Shown one piece after another: positions 9,099-17,695 of a stretch of DNA of 37,475 bases. The translations under genes were made by a program, and so were the position numbers. Each line of letters begins with the position of its first letter. Position 1 is the first letter of the stretch. Source of the stretch: Microcaldota archaeon (GTDB lineage: Archaea; Micrarchaeota; Micrarchaeia; Micrarchaeales; CABMGC01); the NCBI GenBank assembly GCA_021817505.1, contig JAKAUU010000031.1:1-37475 (forward strand), given 5' to 3'. The notes below the pieces were generated by a model. It saw nothing but the letters and a program-made list of their open reading frames with translations, searched no databases and was not told the origin of the DNA.

Positions 9099-10025
9099 CT
9101 AAGTAGACTGGCCGATATAGGTATTCTTCCACTGTGATGTGGCAGTTACGTTGTATATTTTACCGTTAAATCCATTCCCGCTGTAATCGTTTGCATTTCC
9201 GTTCAGCTGCCACCATGCTATTAAATTAGGGAGATCGACTGGAGCACCGTTGATCCCTTCGGCATATAGCGTCTGGACGTCTGCGGTCGTCAGAGTCGAA
9301 TTGTATATCTGCACGTCTGCCTCATAGCCGCTGTTGTAATATGCTTCGTACTGGCCATTGTTCACCCAGCATCTGCATCCGCTTGCATTGACCCCTATAT
9401 ATGCAGTATTGGCTCCTGTTAAAGCCGCGCCTGGACCTGATGCAACGAGCTTTCCGTTAAGATAAACTCTGGTAGTAGAGCCGTTTATGGTAGTTACGCC
9501 GTAGTTCCACCCTCCTGCAACCACATTCGACGGACTGCACTGCATCGCGCTCGGAGTGCCACCGCATAGTTCGTTAGAATATGGTTGGCCGATTTCATAT
9601 CCTACGGCAAGTTGCGGATATGTTCCATTGAATCCTACTAAAACTCCGCCGTATGATATGAGACTTCCGCCGTATTCAATGTTTGGCGGCTCCCAGAACC
9701 AAGCCGATATGGTCATCGGGCTTATGGTCTGATTAAGATATGATACAACATAATTAGGGTAACATATGGCAAGATTGGGCCATGCACAGGGCATGTTGGC
9801 CACAGATTGAGGTATGCCGGTGGTACAAGTCCCTGCAAGACTTATGAACTGTGTTGACAGCGGCCCATAGGGTCGTATTACTTGGCAGGCGCCCCCTTGA
9901 ACTGCAGGGTAGAATATTGAAGGGTTGAATACGCCGTATTCAAATAGGATTGCGATTACGACCATGAGTATCGCAAACATCCAACCGTATGTGAGCAGAT
10001 ACTCCATTGCGCTTTGAAGCTTCAT
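9099..10025 (-). CDS. Class III signal peptide (type IV pilin-like) protein with LamG/concanavalin-like domain
   Basis: N-terminus MKLQSAMEYLLTYGWMFAILMVVIAILFEYG; C-terminal half GWNYGVTTINGSTTRVYLNGKLVASG...LIAWWQLNGNANDYSGNGFNGKIYN typical of LamG/laminin-G-like folds. Confidence 0.75.
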   Translation of the reverse strand: MKLQSAMEYLLTYGWMFAILMVVIAILFEYGVFNPSIFYPAVQGGACQVIRPYGPLSTQFISLAGTCTTGIPQSVANMPCAWPNLAICYPNYVVSYLNQTISPMTISAWFWEPPNIEYGGSLISYGGVLVGFNGTYPQLAVGYEIGQPYSNELCGGTPSAMQCSPSNVVAGGWNYGVTTINGSTTRVYLNGKLVASGPGAALTGANTAYIGVNASGCRCWVNNGQYEAYYNSGYEADVQIYNSTLTTADVQTLYAEGINGAPVDLPNLIAWWQLNGNANDYSGNGFNGKIYNVTATSQWKNTYIGQST

Positions 10026-10114
10026 GATACTATCATATTAGGCAAATATTAAAAGATAGTATAGGGATTTAGCAAACTTTGATTAATCTTTTATTGGATT
10101 TATTCTGTGGGTTC

Positions 10115-10546
10115 ATGGGAGTAGATAGGCAATTTTATATAGGCGTAAAGGCACTCGTAACCGATCGGAAAGGCAGGATACTTGTCCTTAGAAAGGTTCC
10201 CCGCAAGGCATCTGACAGATGGAAGCCGTTCTGGGATCTGCCTGGCGGTAAGATGCAGGAACATTCTGTTGAAGATACACTGCTGCGCGAGATATATGAG
10301 GAAATAGGAGTAAGAAAGGTTAGAATAGGCCGGCTTATCGGTGCAACTGTATCTAATTTTAAGATTGATGGAGGAAGGAGCAGCCTTTTGTTCCTTATAT
10401 ATAAGTGCAGGGTTTCTGAAGGGTCGGAATTAAGGCTGAGCAAAGAGCATGATGAGTTACGGTGGGTTTCTGCCAGGGAAGCGAAGAGATACCTTGCTTA
10501 CATGCTGCCTGAAGAGTTTTTGAAGAAACTTGTGATTGCCAAATAG
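10115..10546 (+). CDS. NUDIX hydrolase
   Basis: WDLPGGKMQEHSVEDTLLREIYEEIG Nudix box (REIYEEIG core intact; the first box Glu position reads His). Start at MGVDRQF assumed; ORF track starts at 10079. Confidence 0.9.
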   Translation: MGVDRQFYIGVKALVTDRKGRILVLRKVPRKASDRWKPFWDLPGGKMQEHSVEDTLLREIYEEIGVRKVRIGRLIGATVSNFKIDGGRSSLLFLIYKCRVSEGSELRLSKEHDELRWVSAREAKRYLAYMLPEEFLKKLVIAK

Positions 10547-10646
10547 CCTCTGCTCGTATGGAAAAATCAGCATCACACACAGATTGCAACATAATTACAA
10601 CATTTAAAAGCTTATCCTGCGCATTGTATTAAGATGGTGTGATTTC

Positions 10647-10919
10647 GTGGCTAGAAGACAAAGAGTTAGAAACAGTGGAACTGGAACTTCTATGAACTAT
10701 GCACATAAGAATAATCATAGTCCTGCAGGATGGTTGTACATGCTTGCCGGGATAGTTTTGGTATTTGTGGCATATTTTGTAGACCCTGAATTGATAGCGG
10801 CACTCATTTTCGTCGTTATAGGATTGGGTCTATTGGCTGCAGGATTTGGCATGATGGGCATAAAGTTTCCAGCGATATGCAACTTGTGCTGTGATGGCAG
10901 TTGCAGGACTGAGCATTGA
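10647..10919 (+). CDS. Small two-TM membrane protein with Cys-rich C-terminus
   Basis: Two hydrophobic segments (GWLYMLAGIVLVFVAYFV, LIAALIFVVIGLGLLAAGFGMMG), CNLCCDGSC tail; GTG start. Confidence 0.55.
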   Translation: MARRQRVRNSGTGTSMNYAHKNNHSPAGWLYMLAGIVLVFVAYFVDPELIAALIFVVIGLGLLAAGFGMMGIKFPAICNLCCDGSCRTEH

Positions 10920-10938
10920 TTGAATTTTGCTCTTTTGC

Positions 10939-10964
10939 AGGTGCATGGTCTTTTCCATGCACCT
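10939..10964. other. Perfect 10-bp stem, 6-nt loop hairpin between convergent genes
   Basis: AGGTGCATGG-TCTTTT-CCATGCACCT. Confidence 0.6.
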
Positions 10965-11024
10965 TGGCAATCCTAATTCTGGCAGGCTATCCTTTTTCCT
11001 ATCTTGTTAATCCGTAAGTATGTT

Positions 11025-12095
11025 TCATACGGTCCTGTGGACTAAGAACTCTACAAGCTGATGCATCCTATTCTTTGCAGCAGATTCAGGAAGTATTTTA
11101 TCGACGTCATTCCATGCTTCGTTTATCATCTTTTCGGCAACATTTGAAGAGTATTCCTTTGATCCATACTTGTCTATTATGCTTATTGCTTCTTTTATCA
11201 GCGCCTTGTCCTTTGTATGCGTCTTGAGGATCTCTGCGAGCCTGTTTTTGTCTGCTTCGCTCCCGACCTTCATTACATGAAGCACCATTAAGGTTATCTT
11301 GCCTTCCGATATATCATCCCCTACGCCTCCTTTATTATCTGCAAGTTCGCTTTCAGTCAGGTTGAGTATATCGTCCTGTATCTGGAACGCTATGCCTATT
11401 GTAGCGCCAAATTTGCCAAGAGTGCTTATGGTTTTATCATCCGCCCCCGCCAGTGCACCGCCCAACTCGCACGCAAAACGAGAGAGTACTCCCGTCTTAT
11501 CATGTGCCATCTGCAGGTATTTTTCCTCAGTTATACTCTTTGGGTCTACAAGACCTGAGTGCCAGGCTATATCGATTGCCTGCCCAAGGGAGACTCTCGT
11601 CATGTTCTTTACGTATATTGATACGGCCCTGTTCTTCTTTTCATTATTAAGTTTTGGGCTATCTATCAGTGCAACCATCGGGAAGAAGTACATGAAGTCT
11701 CCGAGATTGGTCGCCACGTCTATCCCGAACTTAATGTGCAACGCATCCGCATTCCTTCGCTTTGGAGAGTTGTCCTCTATATCATCGTGTATCAGTGTTG
11801 CGTTGTGTATTACTTCAGGTATTATCGAGAATTCTATATATTCCTCCGGATCACTCCCCAAGGCTTCAAGGGTAAGCATGGTCAGAGCTGGCCTCCACCT
11901 CTTCCCTCCCAGGTCAAGCAGGTACCATGCAGGCTCAAGAATGCTCTTAGTCATGGCCTCAGGATCATATTCGTAGCTGCTCCTTCCAAGCAGGCTCTCT
12001 ATATACCTGCTTGACGACCTTTTCTTAAGATAGGTCTCAAGTTCCTGGTTTACCCTCTTTGAATTCTCTTTCAGATACTCTTCAAAATTATCCAT
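11025..12095 (-). CDS. Polyprenyl (geranylgeranyl) diphosphate synthase
   Basis: Asp-rich motifs LIHDDIEDNSPKRR and FQIQDDILNLT; GGKRWRPAL. ORF track starts at 12113; MDNFEEYL start assumed. Confidence 0.92.
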   Translation of the reverse strand: MDNFEEYLKENSKRVNQELETYLKKRSSSRYIESLLGRSSYEYDPEAMTKSILEPAWYLLDLGGKRWRPALTMLTLEALGSDPEEYIEFSIIPEVIHNATLIHDDIEDNSPKRRNADALHIKFGIDVATNLGDFMYFFPMVALIDSPKLNNEKKNRAVSIYVKNMTRVSLGQAIDIAWHSGLVDPKSITEEKYLQMAHDKTGVLSRFACELGGALAGADDKTISTLGKFGATIGIAFQIQDDILNLTESELADNKGGVGDDISEGKITLMVLHVMKVGSEADKNRLAEILKTHTKDKALIKEAISIIDKYGSKEYSSNVAEKMINEAWNDVDKILPESAAKNRMHQLVEFLVHRTV

Positions 12096-12235
12096 GAAAA
12101 ACACGTCTATCAATGGATTTTACTATGGACACTATGGTATTAAGAATTTAGCTGCATGTTCGTCAAAAAGCATTTGTTGCAGGGTTTCCCTTCGGCATGC
12201 TTTGCATAAAATACATTGCTTGTTAATTCACAGGA

Positions 12236-12877
12236 TTATGCCTTTCTTGTTCTTTTAACCGCAGTCCTGTAGATCATATAGAAGATTAGGGCCAGGAGAG
12301 CCACTGCAGACATGGCCACATACAGGTTATTTGAAGAGAGGAGATAATAGCCGAAAAGCATCAGGAGAATGTCCCATATCGCACTTCCTATCAGCGAATA
12401 AATGAAGAATTTCTTGAAAGGCATCCTGGCGAATCCCGCAGGGAAGCTTATCAGCCCCCGCAGCACTGGAATCATCCTTGAGACAAATACGGCAAACCCT
12501 CCGTTCCTGTTGAACCAGCTGTCAAACGCATCTATTTGCTCTTTCTTTATGTGGAATAGGCGCAGGTGTTTGTATACGACATCCTTTCCTATGAAGTATC
12601 CTATCGCATAGTCTATGACAACCCCTACCATGTTTCCCGCAAGTATTGCAAGCAGGGCTATGTAGAAGTTAAACACACCCTTCGCTGCAAGGTATCCTGC
12701 TATAGGGGCTATAACCTCGCTTGGAATGGGAAGAGATGCCCCTTCAAGCGCCATCAGCCCGAATAGGCCCATGTACCCATAAGCGGAGAGCAAATGGTTT
12801 ATGTAGGTGGTGCTGAATATGGTTTGCAGGATCATTATCGTTTGCAGCAAGAAGATCACAATATTATTAGTTGGCAT
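12236..12877 (-). CDS. DedA-family (SNARE-associated/VTT) membrane protein
   Basis: EGASLPIPSEVIAPIAGYLAA, FVSRMIPVLRGLISFPAGFARMPFKKFFIYSLIGSAIWD. Confidence 0.9.
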   Translation of the reverse strand: MPTNNIVIFLLQTIMILQTIFSTTYINHLLSAYGYMGLFGLMALEGASLPIPSEVIAPIAGYLAAKGVFNFYIALLAILAGNMVGVVIDYAIGYFIGKDVVYKHLRLFHIKKEQIDAFDSWFNRNGGFAVFVSRMIPVLRGLISFPAGFARMPFKKFFIYSLIGSAIWDILLMLFGYYLLSSNNLYVAMSAVALLALIFYMIYRTAVKRTRKA

Positions 12878-13614
12878 CAGCTCTTTCTGCGCATTGAGAG
12901 CAGATAGAGTATCACTATGGCTATTGCAAGTATGAATCCCACAACTATAAGAAGGCTTGGCTGCTGGGCCTGGCTGCTTTGATTGGCAGGTGTGCCTGTT
13001 CCGTTGCCCCCTGCAGTTCCAGATGAGCTTCCGTTCTGTGAAGGTATGGTATATAGCAAGGTAGTCGTAATGTTCTGCAGGACTGTAGTAGTTACGGATG
13101 AGGTAAGTATTGTGGTGGTTATATTTGCGGGAGCCTCAAAGCCTGGAATTGCAGTGCCGTAGTGGTTGGCGCTTCCGAAAAACTCTGCGCTTATGAGCCA
13201 TCCCCCATTTGAATAAACATAGGTGGCAGAATAGGGTATCTGCAATGTGTAGGATTGGTTCTGGGATACGAACCAGACGTCTCTGTTAATGTCATATTCC
13301 GTGCCGTTTATCGGGATTATGCTGGTATTGGTTACATAATACAGATACGGAGTACCATAAGAGGTGAGGTTGGCCAGCATTTGTGCGATTCCGGTTTGAC
13401 CGGAGTATATCCCGGTAAAATTAGTATTGCCCATGTTTATGAATATCGTTGGGGATTGGATGTAGCTGTTGGATACAGAGGATACGTTGTCGTTTGCTAT
13501 TTGCATTATGTGCGTGTTTGAAAGACTGATCAGCGTCTGGTTTACATTCGATTGCGCAAACACTGCAGTCGATAGGATAATCAATGCGATAATTGGCACA
13601 GATACTTTCATCAT
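12877..13614 (-). CDS. Secreted surface protein with Thr-rich stalk and C-terminal TM anchor
   Basis: Signal peptide VPIIALIILSTAVFA, many N-x-S/T, C-terminal TM LLIVVGFILAIAIVILYLLSMRRKS; stop overlaps dedA start (TGATG). Confidence 0.7.
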   Translation of the reverse strand: MMKVSVPIIALIILSTAVFAQSNVNQTLISLSNTHIMQIANDNVSSVSNSYIQSPTIFINMGNTNFTGIYSGQTGIAQMLANLTSYGTPYLYYVTNTSIIPINGTEYDINRDVWFVSQNQSYTLQIPYSATYVYSNGGWLISAEFFGSANHYGTAIPGFEAPANITTTILTSSVTTTVLQNITTTLLYTIPSQNGSSSGTAGGNGTGTPANQSSQAQQPSLLIVVGFILAIAIVILYLLSMRRKS

Positions 13615-13793
13615 ATCACTTTAGATGGCTACACATAAATATTTATAGTCAGTATCCCTCGCCTTGCCCCATGCCATATGGGAAAGATTTTGCAAGAAGG
13701 AGCTGCGACTGGTTTTGAATGTGCAGCATATGAATATGGCAGGCTTTTCTGCATTTTAGTAATGTTTATATTGATTTTTAGAGTTATTCTATC

Positions 13794-14201
13794 ATGTCGT
13801 TGCTTCAGGAATTCCAGTCGTTCATAACCAAGGGTAATGTGATAGACCTTGCAGTGGCTTTCGTAATTGGCGCTGCATTCAATGCAGTGGTCACTGCGCT
13901 TGTTACGGACATTGTCACTCCGTTAATAGGAATACCTGGGCATGTGAACCTTGCAGGCATCACATTCACGGTTAACGGTAGCACCTTCCTTATCGGCGCG
14001 TTCGTAAATTCAGTAATAGCGTTCCTGAGCATAGCCATAGCAGTATTCTTCTTCGTGATAAAACCGATGGCAAAAATGCAGAAAGCCACCAGCAAGCCGC
14101 AGCCCGCTGCTGCACCTGATACGAAGACATGCACGGAATGCCTGTCAAAGATACCCATAATGGCAAAACGCTGCGCATTCTGCACCTCGCCTCAGAAGTA
14201 G
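13794..14201 (+). CDS. mscL: Large-conductance mechanosensitive channel MscL with C-terminal zinc ribbon
   Basis: LLQEFQSFITKGNVIDLAVAFVIGAAFNAVVTALVTDIVTPLIG; tail KTCTECLSKIPIMAKRCAFCTSPQK (CxxC...CxxC). Confidence 0.94.
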   Translation: MSLLQEFQSFITKGNVIDLAVAFVIGAAFNAVVTALVTDIVTPLIGIPGHVNLAGITFTVNGSTFLIGAFVNSVIAFLSIAIAVFFFVIKPMAKMQKATSKPQPAAAPDTKTCTECLSKIPIMAKRCAFCTSPQK

Positions 14202-14316
14202 GGTAATTGTCAGGCACCGTATGCGGCAGTTATTTCAAGGGCTTATCCTGAAGATAGTCTATGAATAAAAAAGGCAGGTGATTGAGGTTCGCATCGGCTA
14301 CGACTGCAATGCAATT

Positions 14317-14436
14317 TGGCGGAGGGGAGATTTGAACACCCGATCTCTAGATTTCTAAGGTCATAGCCTAAAGGCTCATTACTCATCATGCTATGCATAT
14401 GAGTCTAGCGCTCTAACCAGGCTGAGCTACTCCGCC
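14317..14436 (-). tRNA. tRNA with CAU anticodon (elongator Met or Ile2), intron of about 45 nt (approximately 14353-14397)
   Basis: Minus strand GGCGGAG TA GCTC...GAGC G CTAGA CTCATA [intron] A TCTAG AGATC GGGTG TTCAAAT CTCCC CTCCGCC; 7-bp acceptor stem. CCA not encoded. Confidence 0.88.
14353..14397 (-). other. tRNA intron at canonical 37/38 position
   Basis: Removal restores CTAGA-CTCATAA-TCTAG; the intron contains a CATAGC/GCTATG stem. Exact boundaries ambiguous by a few nt. Confidence 0.7.
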
Positions 14437-14529
14437 GCTGGAGTTTATTTGCATGCCAAAGTTATTTAGCTTTGCACCTTTAAATCAAAAGCTTATATAT
14501 AATAAATGATGTTATATTCTTGCTCCATG

Positions 14530-14601
14530 GCCTTGGTAGTGTAATGGTTAGCATAGAGGACTGTGGATCCTCAGGACCGGGTTCGATTCCCGGCTTAGGC
14601 C
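14530..14601 (+). tRNA. tRNA-His (GTG anticodon)
   Basis: G-1 then GCCTTGG...GAGGA CTGTGGA TCCTC AGGA CCGGG TTCGATT CCCGG CTTAGGC C; G-1:C73 characteristic of tRNA-His. Upstream TATA-like CTTATATATA. Confidence 0.92.
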
Positions 14602-14729
14602 CTTCTTTCTTGAGTTTTTTTGTTTCGGCGCTTAATTTTGCCGAAGGATTTTCATTGTGCTTCAGAATAACTATTTAAAGCTGAGCATCAGCATCTGTTT
14701 TTAGTGATAAAAGCCCTTTCTGATTTCGC

Positions 14730-14738
14730 TTTAAATAT
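14730..14738 (+). promoter_or_regulatory. TATA-like box of nrdJ
   Basis: TTTAAATAT about 70-75 nt upstream of the nrdJ GTG. Confidence 0.4.
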
Positions 14739-14745
14739 CTTAGTG

Positions 14746-14761
14746 ACACAATAGGTAGTGG
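14746..14761 (+). promoter_or_regulatory. Candidate NrdR box 1
   Basis: ACACAATAGGTAGTGG, 13/16 to aCaCwAtATaTwGtGt (consensus from memory). Confidence 0.5.
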
Positions 14762-14776
14762 TCTTGTGTTTGCAAG

Positions 14777-14792
14777 ACACAACATATAGTAT
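14777..14792 (+). promoter_or_regulatory. Candidate NrdR box 2
   Basis: ACACAACATATAGTAT, 14/16 to the NrdR-box consensus; 31 bp from box 1. Confidence 0.55.
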
Positions 14793-14806
14793 TTTGGGGC
14801 GAGCGT

Positions 14807-17185
14807 GTGGAAAAAGATGAAAAGACTGATCTTGTTGAGAAAAAGAGTGTGGAGAGAGCCGTGACTGCGATTCCGAAGGAGACATATGAGTTCTTCAACG
14901 GGGATGAGATACGTTCAAGAGTATTCTATGAGAAGTATGCGCTGAAGGACCTTGATGGGACAATGCTGGAGAAGACACCGGATCAGATGTGGTCGAGAGT
15001 CTCGAAGGTCATAGCCGATGCGGAGCTGAGCCCTGAAAAGAGGGCCGAGTGGTATGAGAAATTCAAATGGCTGCTTGGCGATTTCAGATTCCTGCCTGGG
15101 GGAAGAATACTCTTTGCTGCAGGACAGCAGCGCAAGTCAACCCTGCTCAACTGTTATGTGATACCTGTAAAGAATGATTCCATAGAGGATATATTCGACT
15201 GGTGCAAGGAGGCTGCAAGAACCTATAGCTACGGTGGAGGAGTCGGCACTGATATAAGCGTATTGAGGCCTAAGAACGCCCCTGTAAACAACTCTGCAGT
15301 TTATTCAACAGGCTCTACCTCATTCATGAATATCTTCAGCGAGACCACGCACACGATAGGCCAGCATGGCAGGCGCGGAGCCCTTATGATAACCATAAGA
15401 GTAGACCATCCGGATGTTCTCTCCTTCATAACTATAAAGAGAAACCTGGGCAACGTCAGATACGCAAACATAAGCGTAAAGATTACTGACGAATTCATGC
15501 AGGCGGTTAAAGAGGATAAGAATTTCGCCCTCAGGTATGATAATGGCGTTGTGGGAAGAATCACGAGTACCGTGCGGGCAAGGGATCTGTGGAATGAGCT
15601 CGTAAACTCGGCAAGGGACTGGGCAGAACCAGGACTTATATTCTGGGACACTGTGAAGAAGTACTCGCCTAGCGAATACAACGGCATGGAGGTAATAGGC
15701 ACAAACCCGTGCTCCGAACAGCCTTTGCAGGCTTACGGGGCATGCGATCTCGGAAGCCTGAATCTTTCAGCTTTCGTAAGCGGCGCATTCACTGACAGCG
15801 CAAGGATAGAGTGGGAGCAGTTGGACAAGGCAGTAGGCTACGGGGTAAGATTCCTTGACGATGTGCTTGATTACAACGATGCAAGGCATCCGCTGAAGCA
15901 GCAGGCAGAGGCTGCAAGGAACAGCAGGAGGATAGGCCTTGGGATAACAGGTCTTGGAGATATGCTGGTTAAGCTCAAGATAAGGTACGACAGTGAGAGG
16001 GCTCTGGCTTTCATAGACGAGCTCTTTATGAGGATAAAGAACAGGGCGTATATGGAGAGCATAGAGATAGCAAAGGAGAAGGGTTCCTTCCCTATGTTCG
16101 ATAAGGAGAAGCATCTCTCGATGCCTTTCATACAGACGCTAAATGAGGATATAAAGAATGGTATAGAAAAGAATGGTTTGAGGAATGTCGCCGTACTTAC
16201 GGTTCCTCCTACTGGAAGCATCTCGGTGCTTGCCGGAACATCAAGCGGCATAGAACCCATATTTGCATTCAGTTATACAAGAAGGTCAGAATCCCTGAGC
16301 CAGGAGTTCTATAAGGTCTATCATCCTCTTGCAATGGAGTACATGCGCCTGTTCAACATAGCTGATGAGGATAACCTTCCTGATTTCTTCGTACCTGCCC
16401 ATAAGATAGATGCGGAGTTCAGGGTGAGGGTGCAGGCAACCATACAGAAGCACATAGACAGTGCAATATCCTCTACGGTAAACCTGCCGAACGACGCCTC
16501 TGTGGATGATGTGGGAAAGATATACATGAAGGCGTGGGAATCCGGATGCAAGGGAATAACTGTTTATAGAGAGGGTTCCAGAGAGGGCATATTGATAACC
16601 GAAGAACAGCAGAAGAAGAAGGAGCAGGAGCAGCAGAAGAAGGAAGAGAAGCAGGTTGAGGATCTCTCATGGAAGCGTGAGGTCGTGCTTAGCGGGCAGA
16701 CGATGAAGGTGACTCTCCCTAACGGAAGTCCGATGTACCTGACTGCGAATTTCGACAGCACCTCTATACGGGAAATCTTTATCAACCTTGGCAAGACTGG
16801 AAGCGAGGAGAAGAGCTATGCCGAGGCGATAGGCAGGCTTATCAGCAAGTATCTGCAGCAGGGAGGGGATGTCCGCGAGGTTGTTGAGAGCCTGAAGGGA
16901 ATACGTGCAAATTCCTCAGTAGGATGGGATCATGGCATGAAGATATACAGCGTCCCTGATGCGATAGCCAAGAGCATAGAGATACTTGCAGGGATAACCG
17001 CGCCTGCAGTAGCGAAGAAGCTGCTTGAGGAGGTGCCGGCTGACCTGATAAACGGGAGGCAGGATGTGATAAAGAATGTGCACGGGATAAAACCTGAGAA
17101 GTGCCCGTCATGCTCGGAGATGACCCTGATAAACGAGAACGGATGCGTCATCTGCAAGTCATGCAGCTTCACTAAGTGCGAGTAG
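14807..17185 (+). CDS. nrdJ: Ribonucleotide reductase, class II (adenosylcobalamin-dependent) type
   Basis: LLNCYVIPVKNDSIEDIFDWCKEAARTYSYGGGVGTDIS, NPCSEQPLQAYGACDLGSLNLS, TVPPTGSISVLAGTSSGIEPIFAFSYTRR; Cys-rich C-terminus CPSCSEMTLINENGCVICKSC. GTG start. Confidence 0.93.
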   Translation: MEKDEKTDLVEKKSVERAVTAIPKETYEFFNGDEIRSRVFYEKYALKDLDGTMLEKTPDQMWSRVSKVIADAELSPEKRAEWYEKFKWLLGDFRFLPGGRILFAAGQQRKSTLLNCYVIPVKNDSIEDIFDWCKEAARTYSYGGGVGTDISVLRPKNAPVNNSAVYSTGSTSFMNIFSETTHTIGQHGRRGALMITIRVDHPDVLSFITIKRNLGNVRYANISVKITDEFMQAVKEDKNFALRYDNGVVGRITSTVRARDLWNELVNSARDWAEPGLIFWDTVKKYSPSEYNGMEVIGTNPCSEQPLQAYGACDLGSLNLSAFVSGAFTDSARIEWEQLDKAVGYGVRFLDDVLDYNDARHPLKQQAEAARNSRRIGLGITGLGDMLVKLKIRYDSERALAFIDELFMRIKNRAYMESIEIAKEKGSFPMFDKEKHLSMPFIQTLNEDIKNGIEKNGLRNVAVLTVPPTGSISVLAGTSSGIEPIFAFSYTRRSESLSQEFYKVYHPLAMEYMRLFNIADEDNLPDFFVPAHKIDAEFRVRVQATIQKHIDSAISSTVNLPNDASVDDVGKIYMKAWESGCKGITVYREGSREGILITEEQQKKKEQEQQKKEEKQVEDLSWKREVVLSGQTMKVTLPNGSPMYLTANFDSTSIREIFINLGKTGSEEKSYAEAIGRLISKYLQQGGDVREVVESLKGIRANSSVGWDHGMKIYSVPDAIAKSIEILAGITAPAVAKKLLEEVPADLINGRQDVIKNVHGIKPEKCPSCSEMTLINENGCVICKSCSFTKCE

Positions 17186-17196
17186 ATTGCCCGCAC

Positions 17197-17691
17197 TCAT
17201 TTCTTTTCCTTACTTATTTTTTTATTTCTCTTTCCCTTTTCCCCTTTCTCGAAGAGCTTGACAACTTCCTTGAACTCCCTTGGGGAATCGAAATTCTTGT
17301 AAACGCTTGCAAAACGTATATATGCGACCGGGTCCAGCTTGAAGAGTTCCTTTACGACCATGTCCCCTATGGCGCTTGATTTTATCTCCTTGATATCGTT
17401 GCCGTTGATCTTGGCCTCTATCTTATCGACTACGCGATCCATGGCCTCTCTGCTTATCTTCCTCTTTTCACATGCACGCAGGATGCCGCTGAGGACCTTG
17501 TCCCTGTTGAACGACTCTCTGGTATTATCACGCTTTATTACAGTTACGCCTGCAAAATCGGGTTTCTCGTAAGTAGTAAACCTGTGTTTGCAGTCTGTGC
17601 ACTGCCTTCTTCTCCTTGTGCTGGACTCGTTTGGAACCTCACGCGAATCTATGACCTCGGTGCTGTCGTTTCCGCAGTAGGGGCATCTCAT
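17197..17691 (-). CDS. nrdR: Transcriptional repressor NrdR (zinc ribbon plus ATP-cone)
   Basis: MRCPYCGNDSTEVIDSREVPNESSTRRRRQCTDCKHRFTTYEKP followed by ATP-cone VTVIKRDNTRESFNRDKVLSGILRACEKR. Confidence 0.96.
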   Translation of the reverse strand: MRCPYCGNDSTEVIDSREVPNESSTRRRRQCTDCKHRFTTYEKPDFAGVTVIKRDNTRESFNRDKVLSGILRACEKRKISREAMDRVVDKIEAKINGNDIKEIKSSAIGDMVVKELFKLDPVAYIRFASVYKNFDSPREFKEVVKLFEKGEKGKRNKKISKEKK

Positions 17692-17695
17692 ATAA

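Noticed and set aside
11299-11976. 225-aa plus-strand ORF opposite the prenyl synthase
   Set aside because: Antisense to a clear polyprenyl synthetase CDS; composition is typical of a shadow ORF.
16600-16650. AGAAG-rich purine tract inside nrdJ as a repeat element
   Set aside because: Encodes the in-frame Glu/Lys/Gln-rich linker (EEQQKKKEQEQQKKEEKQ) of the RNR; explained by coding.
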